Source: Euryodendron excelsum
Taxonomy: Eukaryota > Streptophyta > Magnoliopsida > Ericales > Pentaphylacaceae
NCBI GenBank assembly: GCA_033060915.1
Contig: CM065377.1
Span: 54,644,183-54,708,182, forward strand
Reading direction: 5' to 3'
DNA length: 64,000 nucleotides
Part shown: positions 1-11,985 of the stretch, one piece after another
How the letters are laid out: each line of letters starts with the position of its first letter
How positions within the stretch are numbered: position 1 is the stretch's first letter
The notes under the pieces: model-generated
Seen by the model: only the letters and a program-made list of their open reading frames with translations
Database searches by the model: none
What the model was told of the DNA's origin: nothing
Position numbers and translations under genes: made by a program

Positions 1-1490
1 AGGGGTTCATTGATAAAGGTTCATAGTGGAGATGAATCTTATGATTAGTGCAAGTTCATGAATTAGTGCTTATATACATGTATTAATATATATTTTGTAA
101 AATACATATATCTATCCTATTAGGAATGAAAACCATCAAATGAACCATACTTAATGTAAGTTAATATACTGTACTAATGTAGAATACATGTATTTAGTAA
201 TACGAATGTATTAATGTAGAATACATGTATCTATCCTATTGGGGTAGGATAAATCTTGATTTTCCATTCATGAAGAAACCTTAGGATCCCATGTTACAAG
301 CACTCTAATTGCTATATATATGGAGAGGAAATTGGAAGACATTACTTAACTATTCTCCACTATTCTTTAAAAGGCAATTAGAACAAAAGAGCATTGCTTG
401 TGTGAGTTTGGAGGGTTTTGCATTTATGAAACCTAGTGAGTTCATTCTATACTTGAAGAAGTTCAAGTAATGTTCTTGAAAATGATTTGTAACTGTGATC
501 AACCGAAGAACTACTTGCATTGATAAAAGAACAAATTGACGAAGAACTAAAGAACAAAACTCAACGTCGATACTTATTCGATATTCGTCTTCACGAATAA
601 GGTATGTCAAGTTAATGATGCATTATATTGTGTTTGAATTCATGTAAGTCATATGGTTGAATCCTTGAGATTTTTATTTAAATTCAAAAGTGCCTAAAAT
701 TGTTTTTGGCCATATAAACTATGGACCTTGTTGAGATTTTTTTGAATTCCATCGTTTAGGCCTTGGAATTTGCGATTTTGATATTTTAAGGAACTTTTGT
801 TTTGGTAATAATTTTGTCTAAAAATTTTCGTTTTTATTACCATTTGTTTTAGCATGTTTCTTTAGGTCTCTAGTATCTAAATTTGAGCTTAACTCGAATT
901 TGCTATTTATTTAGGGTTTGCAGTATTTTTCCTATATATTCAGATGCAAGAGCTTTGTCCCAAATCAGTTTATAACTTTTGGATGAATAAGAATTGAGAG
1001 ATTTCTCTTATTTTCTGACTTTTGGATATTCTTTGTGAAACAACCAGTAGTTGATGTCTTTTTTTTTTGCTATTCTGCAGATTCAACAGATTAGAGAAGA
1101 ACTTAGTGTTCAGTATTCGTGCGCAAATAAACAAACCCTAACCTATTTATCACATTTCTACACACTTCCCTGCATCAACTCTCTTCCTTTATCAAATCAA
1201 AAGTAAGCCCAAAAAATTGTTCCTTTCATCAATGCATATCACAAGATCTATACAACACATGTCAATAATATTGTGTAACGAACAGAGATATCAATTACGT
1301 TCCAGATTCCAATATTAATAGGAAGAAACATTTAGTTCTTTTAATTGTGTATGGTACAACTCTTCAAGAAACATCTTCTTTATGATCCCTAGCATACAAT
1401 ACCTTTACGTATGAAAAAATGATCAAGAGAACATATATAATTTTGCGCCTAGGAGAAACTCGTGCACATTGAACTCAATTTTGATTTCGT
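1..1490. other. AT-rich region without recognised gene
   Basis: No coding sequence that I can support. A short block around 174-193 is repeated at 212-231 (shared core tagaatacatgtat), and tatctatcctatt occurs at both 108-120 and 228-240. A TATA-like stretch lies at 313-320. A good splice-donor match (GGTATGTC at 601-608) is followed by a pyrimidine-rich acceptor ending in CAG at 1080. These could mark a non-coding first exon with a 5' UTR intron on the plus strand, or the leader of an old retroelement. This is inference from signals only. Confidence 0.3.
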
Positions 1491-1600
1491 TTAGTCCCAA
1501 ATTCGGCCAAAACACAAACATTTGATCGAACAAATTGTGAAGCAAAAACTCAACTTTAACCTAAACAACGCCATGGATAAGGAAAAAGCGAAAAATTTAC

Positions 1601-1790
1601 CAGTTAAATTGCAGAGATTCCAACTGCAACAGACACCCTGTCGATTATCGAATGACGAACTAGGCGAAGACGAAGAACACGAAGCCGAGGACGTTGTTGA
1701 AGCAGATGATTGAGAAGAAGACGAGCCTAAATTTCCGTTTCTGACCTTGAACCCCGGAGCGTATTGCACCCAAGGCGTCGATGATGCCAT
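1601..1790 (-). CDS. possible first exon of an unrecognised gene
   Basis: I do not recognise this protein. The minus-strand frame starts with an ATG at 1790 and begins MASSTPWVQYAPGF, followed by a serine-rich stretch of about 28 residues and then CNLTG. A clean donor-like site (AACTG then GTAAAT) ends the putative exon at 1601. A TATA-like alternating AT stretch lies close upstream on the minus strand (about 1805-1830), and a CT/GA microsatellite at 1924-1964 sits where plant promoters and 5' UTRs often carry such repeats. The segment is richer in G and C than its surroundings. Against it: no second exon could be identified in 1-1480, and the opposite strand also has a 63-codon frame (1522-1713) with an acidic C-terminus. 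The gene could be truncated by the window edge. Confidence 0.3.
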
Positions 1791-1922
1791 TCATATACAC
1801 AACGATATATGTATATATATACATACAAAGAGAGAGAAACAAAAATGCCCTTTTTTTCGCGGTTATGTCAGCATTGCATAGATGTAGGAAAGAGTTGAAG
1901 AAAGTTCGCGCCTGCCTGAATT

Positions 1923-1923
<1 letters not shown>

Positions 1924-1964
<41 letters not shown>
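1924..1964. repeat. (CT)n microsatellite
   Basis: About 20 uninterrupted CT dinucleotides. It lies upstream of the possible minus-strand exon at 1601-1790. Confidence 0.98.
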
Positions 1965-1967
<3 letters not shown>

Positions 1968-2123
1968 ACTTTCTCTATCTAAAGTGGGGTGCCCGTCGTA
2001 AATCGAGAGGGTTTGTGTAAAGACAAATTGCCGAGGACACCTGTGTGATTGTAGAGAGAGGAGAGAGAGTGGGGAAAAGTCTAGTAGAGAAGGTTGTGGG
2101 GACAAACAAAACCAATGATTCAA

Positions 2124-3080
2124 GAAGAAACAAACAAGGTTTGTAAGAATTCAGTACTTAAATTGCACTGTTTATATGTATTTGTTTGACCCTAAAAGTT
2201 GTAACATACACTGTTACTCTTCATTATTTTTCACTTTACTTTTTTTTTGTATTCTAAAATTAAATTAAAATTCTTTTTTACCTATACAATTCACATCATT
2301 AATAAAAATAAAATACAGTTTCTGGCCCTGTATTAAAATACTACATATTAAATTAAAATGTTTTTATCCCTTCACTATTCTATATAAATTATTAAAATGC
2401 AGTTCCCATCATTAATAGTATAATACAAAAATAAAGTGTAGTCATAAGTTTACAAACTCCTAACTTTGGCACAGACCGAGAGGTCATTTTATGCTATGAA
2501 AATTGTGAGGGCTGACTTCACAACTGACTAGGTGATCAATAGATGAGTAGTAATTTAATTATGTATATTGAGAAAGACATTTTCATAATATTCATGCATA
2601 ATTTTCAAAATATGAAAAAGTCATAGGGCCACGTGTAAATCAACTTTTTATGTTATCAAGAAATATTTAAGTATTTATTTTAATTTCTTTTGATTGTTAA
2701 CTAGAAAACAATTGCGCGTACGATTCTATGTAAATTTGTCTGCACTAACATAAATTTTAAATCCGTCTGTAGTATTATTATTGTGTTTGAATTTTAAATT
2801 TATAGAAGAAAAGAAAAAAGGATGAGAAATGAAATTAGTTCAGTTATTTAGTTTTAATGGAAAGTGATGGGCAACAAAAGTTAAAAGACAATAAGAGAAG
2901 AAATCATATTCTCCTATTTATCTTTATCTTTACATTCTATTGATAAATTTCTATTCATTTCTTTTTTATTTTCCCAATGTCACCAAACAATACCATAGAA
3001 TTTGATATCTCACATCTTTCTTCTTTTCCATTCCCTTTTTCTTTTTTCTATTTTTTTCTTTCTCTCAATAAATTCGGGAT
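2124..3080. other. AT-rich intergenic DNA, nothing recognised
   Basis: This stretch has runs of A/T and pyrimidine-rich blocks (for example 3018-3065), but no frame, inverted repeat or element end that I can support. Confidence 0.6.
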
Positions 3081-3558
3081 CCTAACCTAGCAAAGGTAAT
3101 AGAATTTCAATTTTTTCTCCCCTAATCCCTTCAAATTGAACAAGACCTTGATCTTCGCTATCTAATTACTTAGATGTATAATCTAGGATGTGCAATGGGA
3201 CTTTTAGGCACTGGGGTGATTTAAGAATTTAATGTGTAGGGTTCAAGTAATAAGCGTTAGGGGTCTTGTGAAAAGGTTAAAGATGAATTTGATTATTAGA
3301 ATTCCAAAATAGAAGACATAATTCTTACGAAAAAAGCAGCCCTTTTTGCATAGCTCCCTTCCATCGTTCTTAAAAATAAAAAAGCGGCCATTTTTTGTGA
3401 ATGGTCACTTTGTCCAAAAAAATGATATAAATGAACAAGAAATATTCACTAAAGCCACGGGTTAGAATGAGCCACCTTGAAATTTTGTAATATCTTGAAA
3501 ATTTTGACAAGGCGTTCAGGATTCAATATTTATATCCAAGAAATAAAAATTTTCAATT
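3080..3558 (+). repeat. R repeat, segment 1 (cut by copia element)
   Basis: First visible segment of the degenerate R family. It carries the landmarks gtgcaatgggactttt (about 3190) and gagccaccttgaaat (about 3470), which recur in the same order at 10.4-10.9, 13.4-13.7, 15.4-15.6 and 33.8-34.1 kb. The unit continues after the copia insertion at 9455, where the next landmark (gttcatgagttttgag) appears. No coding capacity was recognised. Confidence 0.7.
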
Positions 3559-3927
3559 TGTTATGGAAGAGTTGGTAGGAAGTATGAATGACGAAAGGTA
3601 GAGTTGATAGCATATGATTACTAACTCCACCTCTCTGTCTATAAAAGGAGCTGCATAGGGAGAGAGAGAAAAGTGAGAAGAGAAAAAGAGAGAAAGAAGA
3701 ATAGAGAAGAAAGGAAAAAAAAAAAACAAAGAGTGTAGGTAAACTATTTATATTTCTGTTATTTTTATATTATGAAAGAAATACATTCTTGGGTGATCAA
3801 GAAAATCTATTCGTAATAGTTTCAGAAGAATTATTTAACTATTATTCGACAATTCCAAAAGGACTGCTTTGATTATATATTATGTGTGATTATTTTGTTT
3901 GCTTAATATTCCTTTAGTTTTACAACA
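3559..3927 (+). repeat. 5' LTR of copia element
   Basis: Direct repeat of 9095-9454. It contains a TATA-like box ctataaaag at 3639-3647, so transcription would start shortly downstream, in the purine-rich tract at about 3660-3735. Confidence 0.9.
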
Positions 3928-3947
3928 CGTTATCAACATGAAACTCT
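3928..3947 (+). other. primer-binding-site region of copia element
   Basis: Directly after the LTR lies cgttatcaacatgaaactc. Its position and the TATCA core suggest a degenerate, possibly half-tRNA-type primer site. The match is too weak to name the tRNA. Confidence 0.4.
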
Positions 3948-4262
3948 AAATGCTTGTGAAAAATATAACTATATTCTTTCTTACATCAAGAAGATACTTC
4001 ATTTTATGTGTAATTTATCTTCATTTTAGATTCTTTACTATTCACTCAATTCGCATGAATAGTATAAACAGTAGTTCAACAATTGAAATGAATAGTATTT
4101 ATTTCAAAACTTTGTTACTTTATTTCTTTCAAATCTTGTATTTTTTGCCTATGATATATATAGATCTAAAATCCTTATTTCAATAGCTTTCCATAGAGAT
4201 GTGACTTGACTATATTTTAATGTCTAATTTGAAAGTTATAATGGAGACAAAAATAATGATAT

Positions 4263-4295
<33 letters not shown>

Positions 4296-6790
4296 CGATC
4301 GAATTAACTCTACTATTCATTCTATTATTTATGAACAGTGATAAATAGTAATATATAATAAACAATATTTAATCAATAGTACAACAATATTTATCACAGT
4401 TTTGTCAGTTGTCTTTTATCATAATACACACTTAACATTAATATGTTGGTAGAGGTTTTAACATGATCATTAATTGATGATTATTAAATTTTATTATGTG
4501 TATTGCTTTAAATATTTTATATTGAGAAGTAATGCTTTTAGAAAGATAATGAAAAAAATCATTCATGTAGAATGTTTATTGAGGTCTGCACGTCGTTTAT
4601 GTACTTATTGTTACTTTATAATGTCGGTTTGCCGCCTGCTACTGTTTTATTCATATTGTTGTTATTATTTAACGATACTTATTATGCCCACTGCCTATTT
4701 TGGTTTGCCATTGTGTCATCATTGAATTTTTATAAAAAGAAAAATACTAGTACCAGAAGACCGTACTTTGTTCAAAAAATTCGTTATGGTTTATTGCACC
4801 TACAGTTGCACGATTATCAATAAATGCACTTAAAGTTGAAAGATTATGATTGAATACACCTAAAGTTGGAAGATAATGATTTAGTGCACCTGAAATTGTA
4901 ATATTTCACAAAGAGGTAGTACAGTATTGCCAAATAAAAAAATGAGTACAATTTTTATTACCCACAATGAAAATGATGTGGAGAAAATCTTCCTGATGAA
5001 AATATGATAGAAAAATATATTTATATTTTATGCCTCAAACGTGCTCTAGCACTAACAATATCGAGAGTGTTAATTTAAAAGATAAGGGTAAATAGTTAAA
5101 TAAATTAGTTACTATTTATGTGTACCATTTATATTACTATTTACGGTATTATTTATGAGTCTCACACTATTTTGATTTGGTCTCCCATTTTCTTTCTACG
5201 TTTTCATTAGTATGTATCAATCCCTAAAGTGATGAGTGTATGGTATAAATTCAGCGTGATGCAACTCACTAAATTGAGTGTTATAACTAGCTGATACATT
5301 TGACCACTTTTATAACATTTTCTGAAGTGAATATAATTTTATTTGATGATCAATTGACATTGTCACAAATGTGATTATAATGTAATAATCTTTGAAATTA
5401 TGGAGATACCCTGAAAGTTGTAAATATCACCAGAAGTAGAATAATGTGAGCAAAATAAAATAGAAAAAGATTTGTTGAATTAACCTTCCAAGAATTATAA
5501 AGATGTTTCATTGGTCACGTACCTGTAGTATGATGATTAAATATTCAATAGATTTTTATAGTTGAAATATTTTGACAATGAAACATTATATATATTTTGA
5601 CTATGATGGTATGGATTATACCAATACTTTAATTATTACAAATATGAATGGAGAAGATATACATCTAGCAGACATTACTAGAACGCGCACAACTCTTTGA
5701 TACGTCGTAAACTTAACATCAATTGAAATTAATGTTAAAACAATATCAGGCATTATAAAATTGATTGAAGGCTTTAAACGAGCTAAACTCTAGAAGAGCT
5801 AACATAAAGTGATCAAGAGGAACAAAACTCTATATTAATGATGCATTCCATTCTACTAGAAGTACAAAAAATTTACTAAAATCTTACAGATATTTTTATT
5901 TTATTTCTATTATGTTTATACCAGGAGTATCGGATGAAAGAATATAACAATTAAATAATGACAACTTACGACTTATGTTGTCACTACTTATTTTAGATCT
6001 TCTAGACCTGGGCAAAATAAATTGTCAATTGTTTTTTTTTATTTTATGTGCAATTTTTTTTTATCTCTTTGTACTATATCTGCATGTGAATGCATTGGAG
6101 AATTTTAAAATTATTATGTAGGCATTTATTGTCCTTTGATTGCAAGGCTATAAGCAAGTATTATATGATTAAAGTGAGTTCTATATATAAATAGAGATTT
6201 AGATGATGTCACTAACGCCGATTGGTGTTTTGTATAATTCATTAGTATGAGACATTAGACATTAAATTGTTAATGTAATTCAATTTGTTATAGCGCATAA
6301 TATAATTCACAATTATGTTAAATATCTCTTATTTGGTGTCTGTTATCAACTAGGATTAACTCGGTATTTGATGCCTACTTAAGAAAGTTCAACTATTATC
6401 AATTGGATCTAACAAATTATTTCTATTAGTTGCTGGAGAAGTACAATACCTCATTGTGAAAATATTGTTCCATTGGGTAGTCCCAGATAGTCGTTCATGA
6501 GTTATTAAGAAATCATCATAAGGGAGGAAGGTTTAGGTAAAATGAAAAAGGTACCTATTTGTGGTTACACAGAAACTTCTCTGTATACATATATATACAA
6601 ATGATACATCTTTATTTACAGTTAACTCTTATATTTTGCGGATAGTTTTTATGTTAAGTCAGTTTTCCCATCATTAGGGGAAAAATAAGACGTAGTGTGA
6701 TACTTGGACAAGTCGATGTGAATGTGAAGTTTATAAAGAAATTATTTACTTATATATGATTGTAAATCAATTGTCTGAAGTATTCACCGA
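3948..6790 (+). other. decayed gag/protease/integrase region of copia element
   Basis: By position this should hold gag, protease and the catalytic integrase core, but the sequence is AT-rich and too decayed to read a domain with confidence. Open frames here (for example 3950-4186 and 4474-4823) have no recognisable family motif and are probably chance. Confidence 0.5.
4263..4294. repeat. (AC)n(AT)n compound microsatellite
   Basis: An AC tract is followed directly by an AT tract, inside the interior of the copia element. Confidence 0.95.
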
Positions 6791-8899
6791 CACAAAGACG
6801 ATAATCAAATCATATCGATACCAGCTGCTAATGCTATATCACATATTAATGTCCCTATAGGACAATATGTTGATCTCCCTGTAGGATCATATGTTCATAT
6901 AATAGCACATGATTTCAAAGCGCTTAAAGCATGAGATGAATGTCGGTGTAAAAATTAAACTCTCAGAAGAAGAAAGCACAACAAAATGAGTACCTTATTA
7001 ACATAGGAACTCCTGAAGAGCAATTTCCTGAAGATGAAAATGAACCTCCAGAGGGCGAACCTCCATCATCCAAACTTTTTTAAGAAACTCCTGTAAAAGA
7101 ATTTTCAGAAGAAAAATTTTCTAAAGAGATATCTCCTGCAGAGGAAATAATATCTGAAAATAATGAGATCTTAATGAATAATAATGAGAATACAGGAGAA
7201 CGATGGAATAGAAATAACATTGTTGTTGCCAACATATTTCTATTTAAAATGGCTCTTGTAATTAGTAGATGTAATGAATAGACTGAACCACAAACAGTTG
7301 ATAAATGTCGATAATATGATCGATCAAAATGAAAAGAAATTACTGAATTAGAATTAAACTCATAAGTATAATGTAAAGTATGCGAGCTTGTAAGCCCAAA
7401 CACCAGAAGATGAAAATATCAGACCTTTAGTCCAAATACCAGCAGATGTCGGACTTGTAGTCTAAACACCAGAAGTTGTAAAGTATTTGGACTAGTAGTC
7501 CACCCACCTGAAGATATAAAACCGATTTGATACAAATGAGTATTTGCGGAATAAGAAAATGGAATAGTGCGATAGAAAGTACGACTCGTACCAGAAGGTT
7601 TCTTGTAGAGACTTGGTATGGATTGTAATGAGAAATTCTCTCCTATAAGGATACAATTACATTCATATTATTGATTAGTTTATCAGTCTCAGAAGAATTA
7701 GATATACATCTAATGATTGTATAATAGTCTATTTATATGGTGGATTAGGTAATGATATACGTATAAAAAAATTTTGTATGAGTTAAACCAATCTAGACGC
7801 AGATGGTATAATTATCTCAATAAATATTGATTGAAAGATGTGTGAACAGTACAATTGTTCACACATTGTTTTTGAAATTTAGATTTCTTATTATTGCAAG
7901 TTTTGAATATTATTGATACTCTGGAAGAGATTACAAAAACTGCTAGTTATTTAAAAAACAACTTTGAACTTAAATACCTTGGGAGAACAAATTATTGTCT
8001 TGTTTTGCAGATTAAACATTTATTAGAAAGAATTTTATTCATCAGTTGACATATATAAAAAAAATGTTATAGTGATAAAGGTCATCCATGAAATTCTTCA
8101 ATGGTTGTCTGATCAATTGATATACAGAAATGTCATTTTCGTCCTCAAGAAGATGGTGAAGAACTTTTTGGTCCTAAAGTACTATATCTTAGTGCAATCG
8201 GTGTTTTTATATCTTCTGCAAATTGTACAAGACTTGATATAACATTCTCTGTCAACATATTGGCAAGATACAGTTTTGCGTCAACTCAGCGACATTGGAA
8301 AAGAATTAAGCATATACTGCATTACCTGCGAGGGACAATTGATATGGGCTTATTTTATTTAAAAGAGTCACAACCTGAAATAATTTGCTATGCAAACATT
8401 GGCTACCTTTCTAATCCACATAAAACTCGATCTCAAAAAAGCTTGATCTCAAACTGGGTATATATTTACATATGGTAACACTGTTATATCCTAGCGATCA
8501 GTGAAGCAGATATTAACGACAACTTCTTCAAATCATTCTGAAATCATCGCAATTCATGAAACAAGTCGAGAACGTATTTGGTTGAAATCTATGATCCAAC
8601 ATATTCAAGTTAGTTGCGGACTATTTTCGATCAAAGATACCTCAACGATATTATATGGAGAAAACGCGGCATGTATTGCACAAATCAAGGAATGTTACAT
8701 CAAAGGTGACAGAACCAAACATATATCGTCAAAATTCTTTTATGCACATGAACTCCAGAAAAACAGTGATATTAATGTCCAGCAGATATGTTTAAGTGAC
8801 AATTTGACAAACTTATTTACTAAAACACTCTTAACTGTAGTATTTGAGAAATTGATACACAAAATTGGCATGCGCTGTCTTAAAGCTCTGAACAATTGA
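6790..8899 (+). pseudogene. copia pol remnant: integrase end, RT, RNase H
   Basis: Pieces of a copia polyprotein occur in the correct order. 6830-6900 has the PxxANA and DLPVGS-type stretch that follows integrase. 7195-7270 encodes TGERWNRNNIVVANIF, typical of the linker before RT. About 7490-7560 is an RT N-terminal block. About 7925-8010 encodes KNNFELKYLGRTNYCL, an RT C-terminal block. 8260-8478 and 8501-8899 are RNase H, with RHWKRIKHILHYLRGT, YANIGYLSNPHKTRSQ, TTSSNHSEIIAIHETSRE and, near the end, DNLTNLFTKTLL. Many stops and frameshifts make it non-functional. Pol ends with a TGA about 200 bp before the polypurine tract, the usual spacing. The second half of RNase H is the best preserved part. 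Confidence 0.88.
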
Positions 8900-9094
8900 A
8901 GCTATCAACTTCAACTTTATACCAGATGTATGAATGATGAGGAGTTACAGACTGTACTCTTTTTTCTTCGTCAACAATTTTTTCCCCATAGGGTTTTTAT
9001 TGGTAAGATTTTAACGAGTTAGTTTTAGCACACTCATTTTTCTTTCACTACGATTTTATAAAATTTTTTTTGTAGCAGTCATTCAAGGGGGGAG

Positions 9095-9454
9095 TGTTAT
9101 GGAAGAGTTGGTAGGAAGTATGAATGACCGAAGGTAAAGTTAGTAGCATGTGATTACCAACTCTACCTCCCTGTCCATAAAAGGAGCTGCGTAGGGAGAA
9201 AGAAAAGTGAGAAGAGAAAAAGAGAGAAAGAAGAATAAAGAAGAAAGAAAAAAACAAAAAGTGTAGATAAACTATTTACATTTCTGTTATCTTTATATTA
9301 TGAAAGAAATACATTTTTGGGTGATCAAGAAGATATATCCTAATAGTTCCAAAAGAACTATTTAACTATTATTTGACAGTTCCAAAAGAACTGCTTTAAT
9401 TATATATTGTGTTTAATTATTTTATTTGCTTAATATTCTTTTAGTTTTATAACA
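9095..9454 (+). repeat. 3' LTR of copia element
   Basis: Matches 3559-3927 with scattered substitutions and small gaps. It has a TATA-like stretch at about 9175-9181 and ends in aaca. Confidence 0.9.
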
Positions 9455-9908
9455 CACTTTGAGTATTTATAACATGTTCATGAGTTTTGAGTTGGACTAC
9501 GAAAGAAAGGATTGAAAGATTTAGGATTTTAGGTGTATTTATACTTATCTAAATAAAGGAAAAATTATCATATCAACCTATAGGAGGTTTCCTAGGGATG
9601 CGATTTTGTGTTTCGATTTCAGATTTTAAGTGATGATGAGACCAAGGGTAGAATTTTGAACCTATTTATCGTTAAGTACTAGAGTGCTGACAAACTGGAA
9701 AATAAAATATTTCATAGTCTAGCATTTGCGATGCATGAACATGATGGGTACCCACAACCTATGGAATTGTTTTTACATGAGAATCAATCTTAAAACCAAA
9801 TTAGCAGCAGGTCTGGTTGGCTCGTTCCAATTCATTAGGAATAATTTGAAGATGGGACTAAAGTTGAAACCAACCTAGTTCAAGTTGTAAAAGCAAAAAA
9901 CTTTAAAG

Positions 9909-10117
9909 GTTTGTTTGGAAGCACTGTTAGTTTTTATTTTTTATTGTATGTTTTTGTTTTTTATTTTTTATGGTCTAATGATGGGATTTATAGGTTACTG
10001 TTCTGCTAAAAGTACTATATCAATATTATAGAATCAGAAAATACATCTATTTTAGTATTTTTTATATTTTTATTTTTGAAAAAACAAAAAACAAAAACAA
10101 AAAACACTTCCAAACAT
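9909..10117. mobile_element. MITE-like foldback element, hAT-like
   Basis: The left end tttgtttggaag and the right end cttccaaacat form an imperfect terminal inverted repeat around an AT-rich core of T-rich then A-rich sequence. In other R copies the flanking text (ctttaaaagtacttg) runs on without this segment, so it is an insertion. A clear target duplication was not found. A related element begins at 62712. Confidence 0.5.
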
Positions 10118-10499
10118 ATGTGAATAATGTCTCTCATAATAATAAATGAGATATTATATATAGTAACATAGAAGAAAAAAAAAACATAATAGAAAAATAA
10201 CTAATGTCACAATCGTGTAAAAATAAAACTTAAAAAGAATATCTTATAGGTGATACCCAAGAGCTAGAATTAGAATATATAAATATTCATTCGTATACAT
10301 ATTTAGGGATGGAAGAGGATTCCAATTCCTAGTTCCCTAGCTTTTTCAAATTGAATAAGGCCTGAAGGTGGACTATTTTAAAGCTTAGAAGTGTAACTTA
10401 AGTAAGGAGTGCAATGGGATTTTTGGGCACATGGGTGGTTTGAAAATTGGCTGAAATGAAATTGTAGTAGTGATGTGAAAAAATTAACATTTGAAGGGT

Positions 10500-10735
10500 C
10501 GTTGTCCACTCTCTTTCACTCACTCTAGTGCAGAAGCCGAGCATAGGGCTCTTGCTCATACTACAACAGGAATCACAAAGTGGTGTGGGACTTTGAAAGA
10601 AGATTTGCTAAAGCTCTGAGGAAATGTATGACATTTAACCTTGTAGAAACTGAAGGGGAATGAAGTGCCCTTTCAGAGTATTGGCTTAGGAGTCTAAGCA
10701 GGAACAGGAAGACAAGCAAGCTGGAATTGGGGCTA
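10500..10735 (+). pseudogene. copia RNase H-like fragment inside R repeat
   Basis: This stretch is absent from the other R copies at the same point. In one plus frame it reads SSAEAEHRALAHTT at about 10524-10565, which resembles the RNase H block SSAEAEYRA of copia polyproteins. The remaining ~170 bases have no readable domain. It could be a captured pol fragment or a chance resemblance. Confidence 0.4.
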
Positions 10736-11028
10736 TTACGCATGGATTTTTGAGCAACCATTTATGTGAATAATCATTTGTTGAGAATTAAATTAATATA
10801 AATATACACCAAACATGAAATAAAGAAAAAACGATAGAATGAGCCATCTTGAAAGTTTGATGAGGCTTAAATGAGGGTGCCAGACAAGGAAAACAAATAT
10901 TGTTAGCTTTGATGTGTTATCACTAAGTGACAGTTTAAGTTCATAAGACATTTTTATTTATGCATTAATTTTTTTCGTCTAATCAAGATATGTTTTTCAA
11001 ATTATTTTGAAAATGGTGGAATATTGTT

Positions 11029-11985
11029 GAAAATATTTTCAAAATATATAATATATGTAGTAGTTTTGAGATTTTTCAAAATGATTTTAACTAGTTTTTG
11101 AAGAAAGTTTTTATTGTTTTATTAAATGAATTCCATATTGAAAAGTGAGAAGTTTTGTAAGGCATTTATAAATGTCAATAATTTTCTATGTATTGCTTTA
11201 GAGTAATGATTGGGTGTTGCACTCAAGTGTGAGCATGTGTGCCAAGTCACACGTGCGCCACGTGCATGTCTTGGGTGCAAGTCGCGTGAGGCAATGTGGC
11301 GCTTTAGTGGCGCACTTGACACTTAACGTGTGATTAAGACTATTGATTTTTTGTGAATCATAATAATCAATGATTGGATGACTAATACATAAGCAAAAAT
11401 GATTGTATGGTAAGACTCACACCTGATTATTAAGGTGTAATGAATGATCTGATCAAACAAAGGCATTACACATTTATTATTATTTTTTTTTTTTGCAACT
11501 TCTCTATATATTAAAAGGCATTACAATTCTTGATTCTTTCTAGTTTTTTTTTTTGTTCATCATCTCTGAATTCTATTTCTACAAAAACAGACATTCAGAT
11601 TCTTAACAAACTTGATAATCAGAGGGTATTCAGATCTGATTTCGTGTGTGCAATATGCAATCAGAATTATAAATTTTTTAGGCTCTATTGTATCTTGGAA
11701 GCGATTCGCTATTAATCTGGTGCACACTAGATTCTGAGAATTAGTGAGGGCCAATATCGTTTTAAGCAAAGCGATATTAGTTGTGTCTTAAATATAATTA
11801 TTCACCTTTTTTTTCTTTTATAGATTTCTGCACTAATAATTTTAAGACGATATTACAATCATGACTGCATCATTACGATGAGTTCTCTATAGATTTTATG
11901 AAACTGAATTATTTTAATGGAACAAATTTTAAAAAATGGCTGAAGAAGATGCACTTCCTAAGAAATAATAATATTCGATTTTCGG
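11029..11985 (+). mobile_element. copia 5' fragment: LTR plus start of gag
   Basis: An LTR-like block starts TGTTGAAAATATTTTC (11029), has a TATA-like ctatatattaaaagg (about 11504) and a G-box-type cacgtg. It is followed by a plus-strand frame starting MKLNYFNGTNFKKW (about 11898), the typical start of a copia gag. After about 11985 the sequence returns abruptly to the R repeat, so everything 3' of gag is missing. Just before the LTR lies aaaatggtggaata, which resembles a copia polypurine tract. Confidence 0.6.

Larger units (their letters stand above)
3559..9454 (+). mobile_element. Ty1/copia LTR retrotransposon, decayed, complete ends
   Basis: Two direct repeats (3559-3927 and 9095-9454) start TGTTATGGAAGAG and end in ACA. 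The flanking 5-mers caatt (3554-3558) and cactt (9455-9459) look like a target-site duplication with one mismatch. A polypurine tract (aaggggggag, 9085-9094) abuts the 3' LTR and a primer-site-like sequence follows the 5' LTR. The interior carries copia integrase C-terminal, RT and RNase H remnants in the plus direction, full of stops. The 5.9-kb length fits a copia element. It is inserted in an R repeat unit. Confidence 0.92.
9455..11028 (+). repeat. R repeat, segment 2
   Basis: Continues the unit broken by the copia insertion. Landmarks: gttcatgagttttgag (about 9476), ttaggaataatttgaag (about 9836), gtgcaatgggattttt-like (about 10408) and gagccatcttgaaag (about 10846). It carries a MITE-like insertion (9909-10117) and a foreign 235-bp stretch (10500-10735). 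Confidence 0.65.

Noticed and set aside
7080..7403. 107-codon minus-strand frame
   Set aside because: Antisense of the integrase-RT linker of the copia element, where plus-strand motifs (TGERWNRN) are clear.
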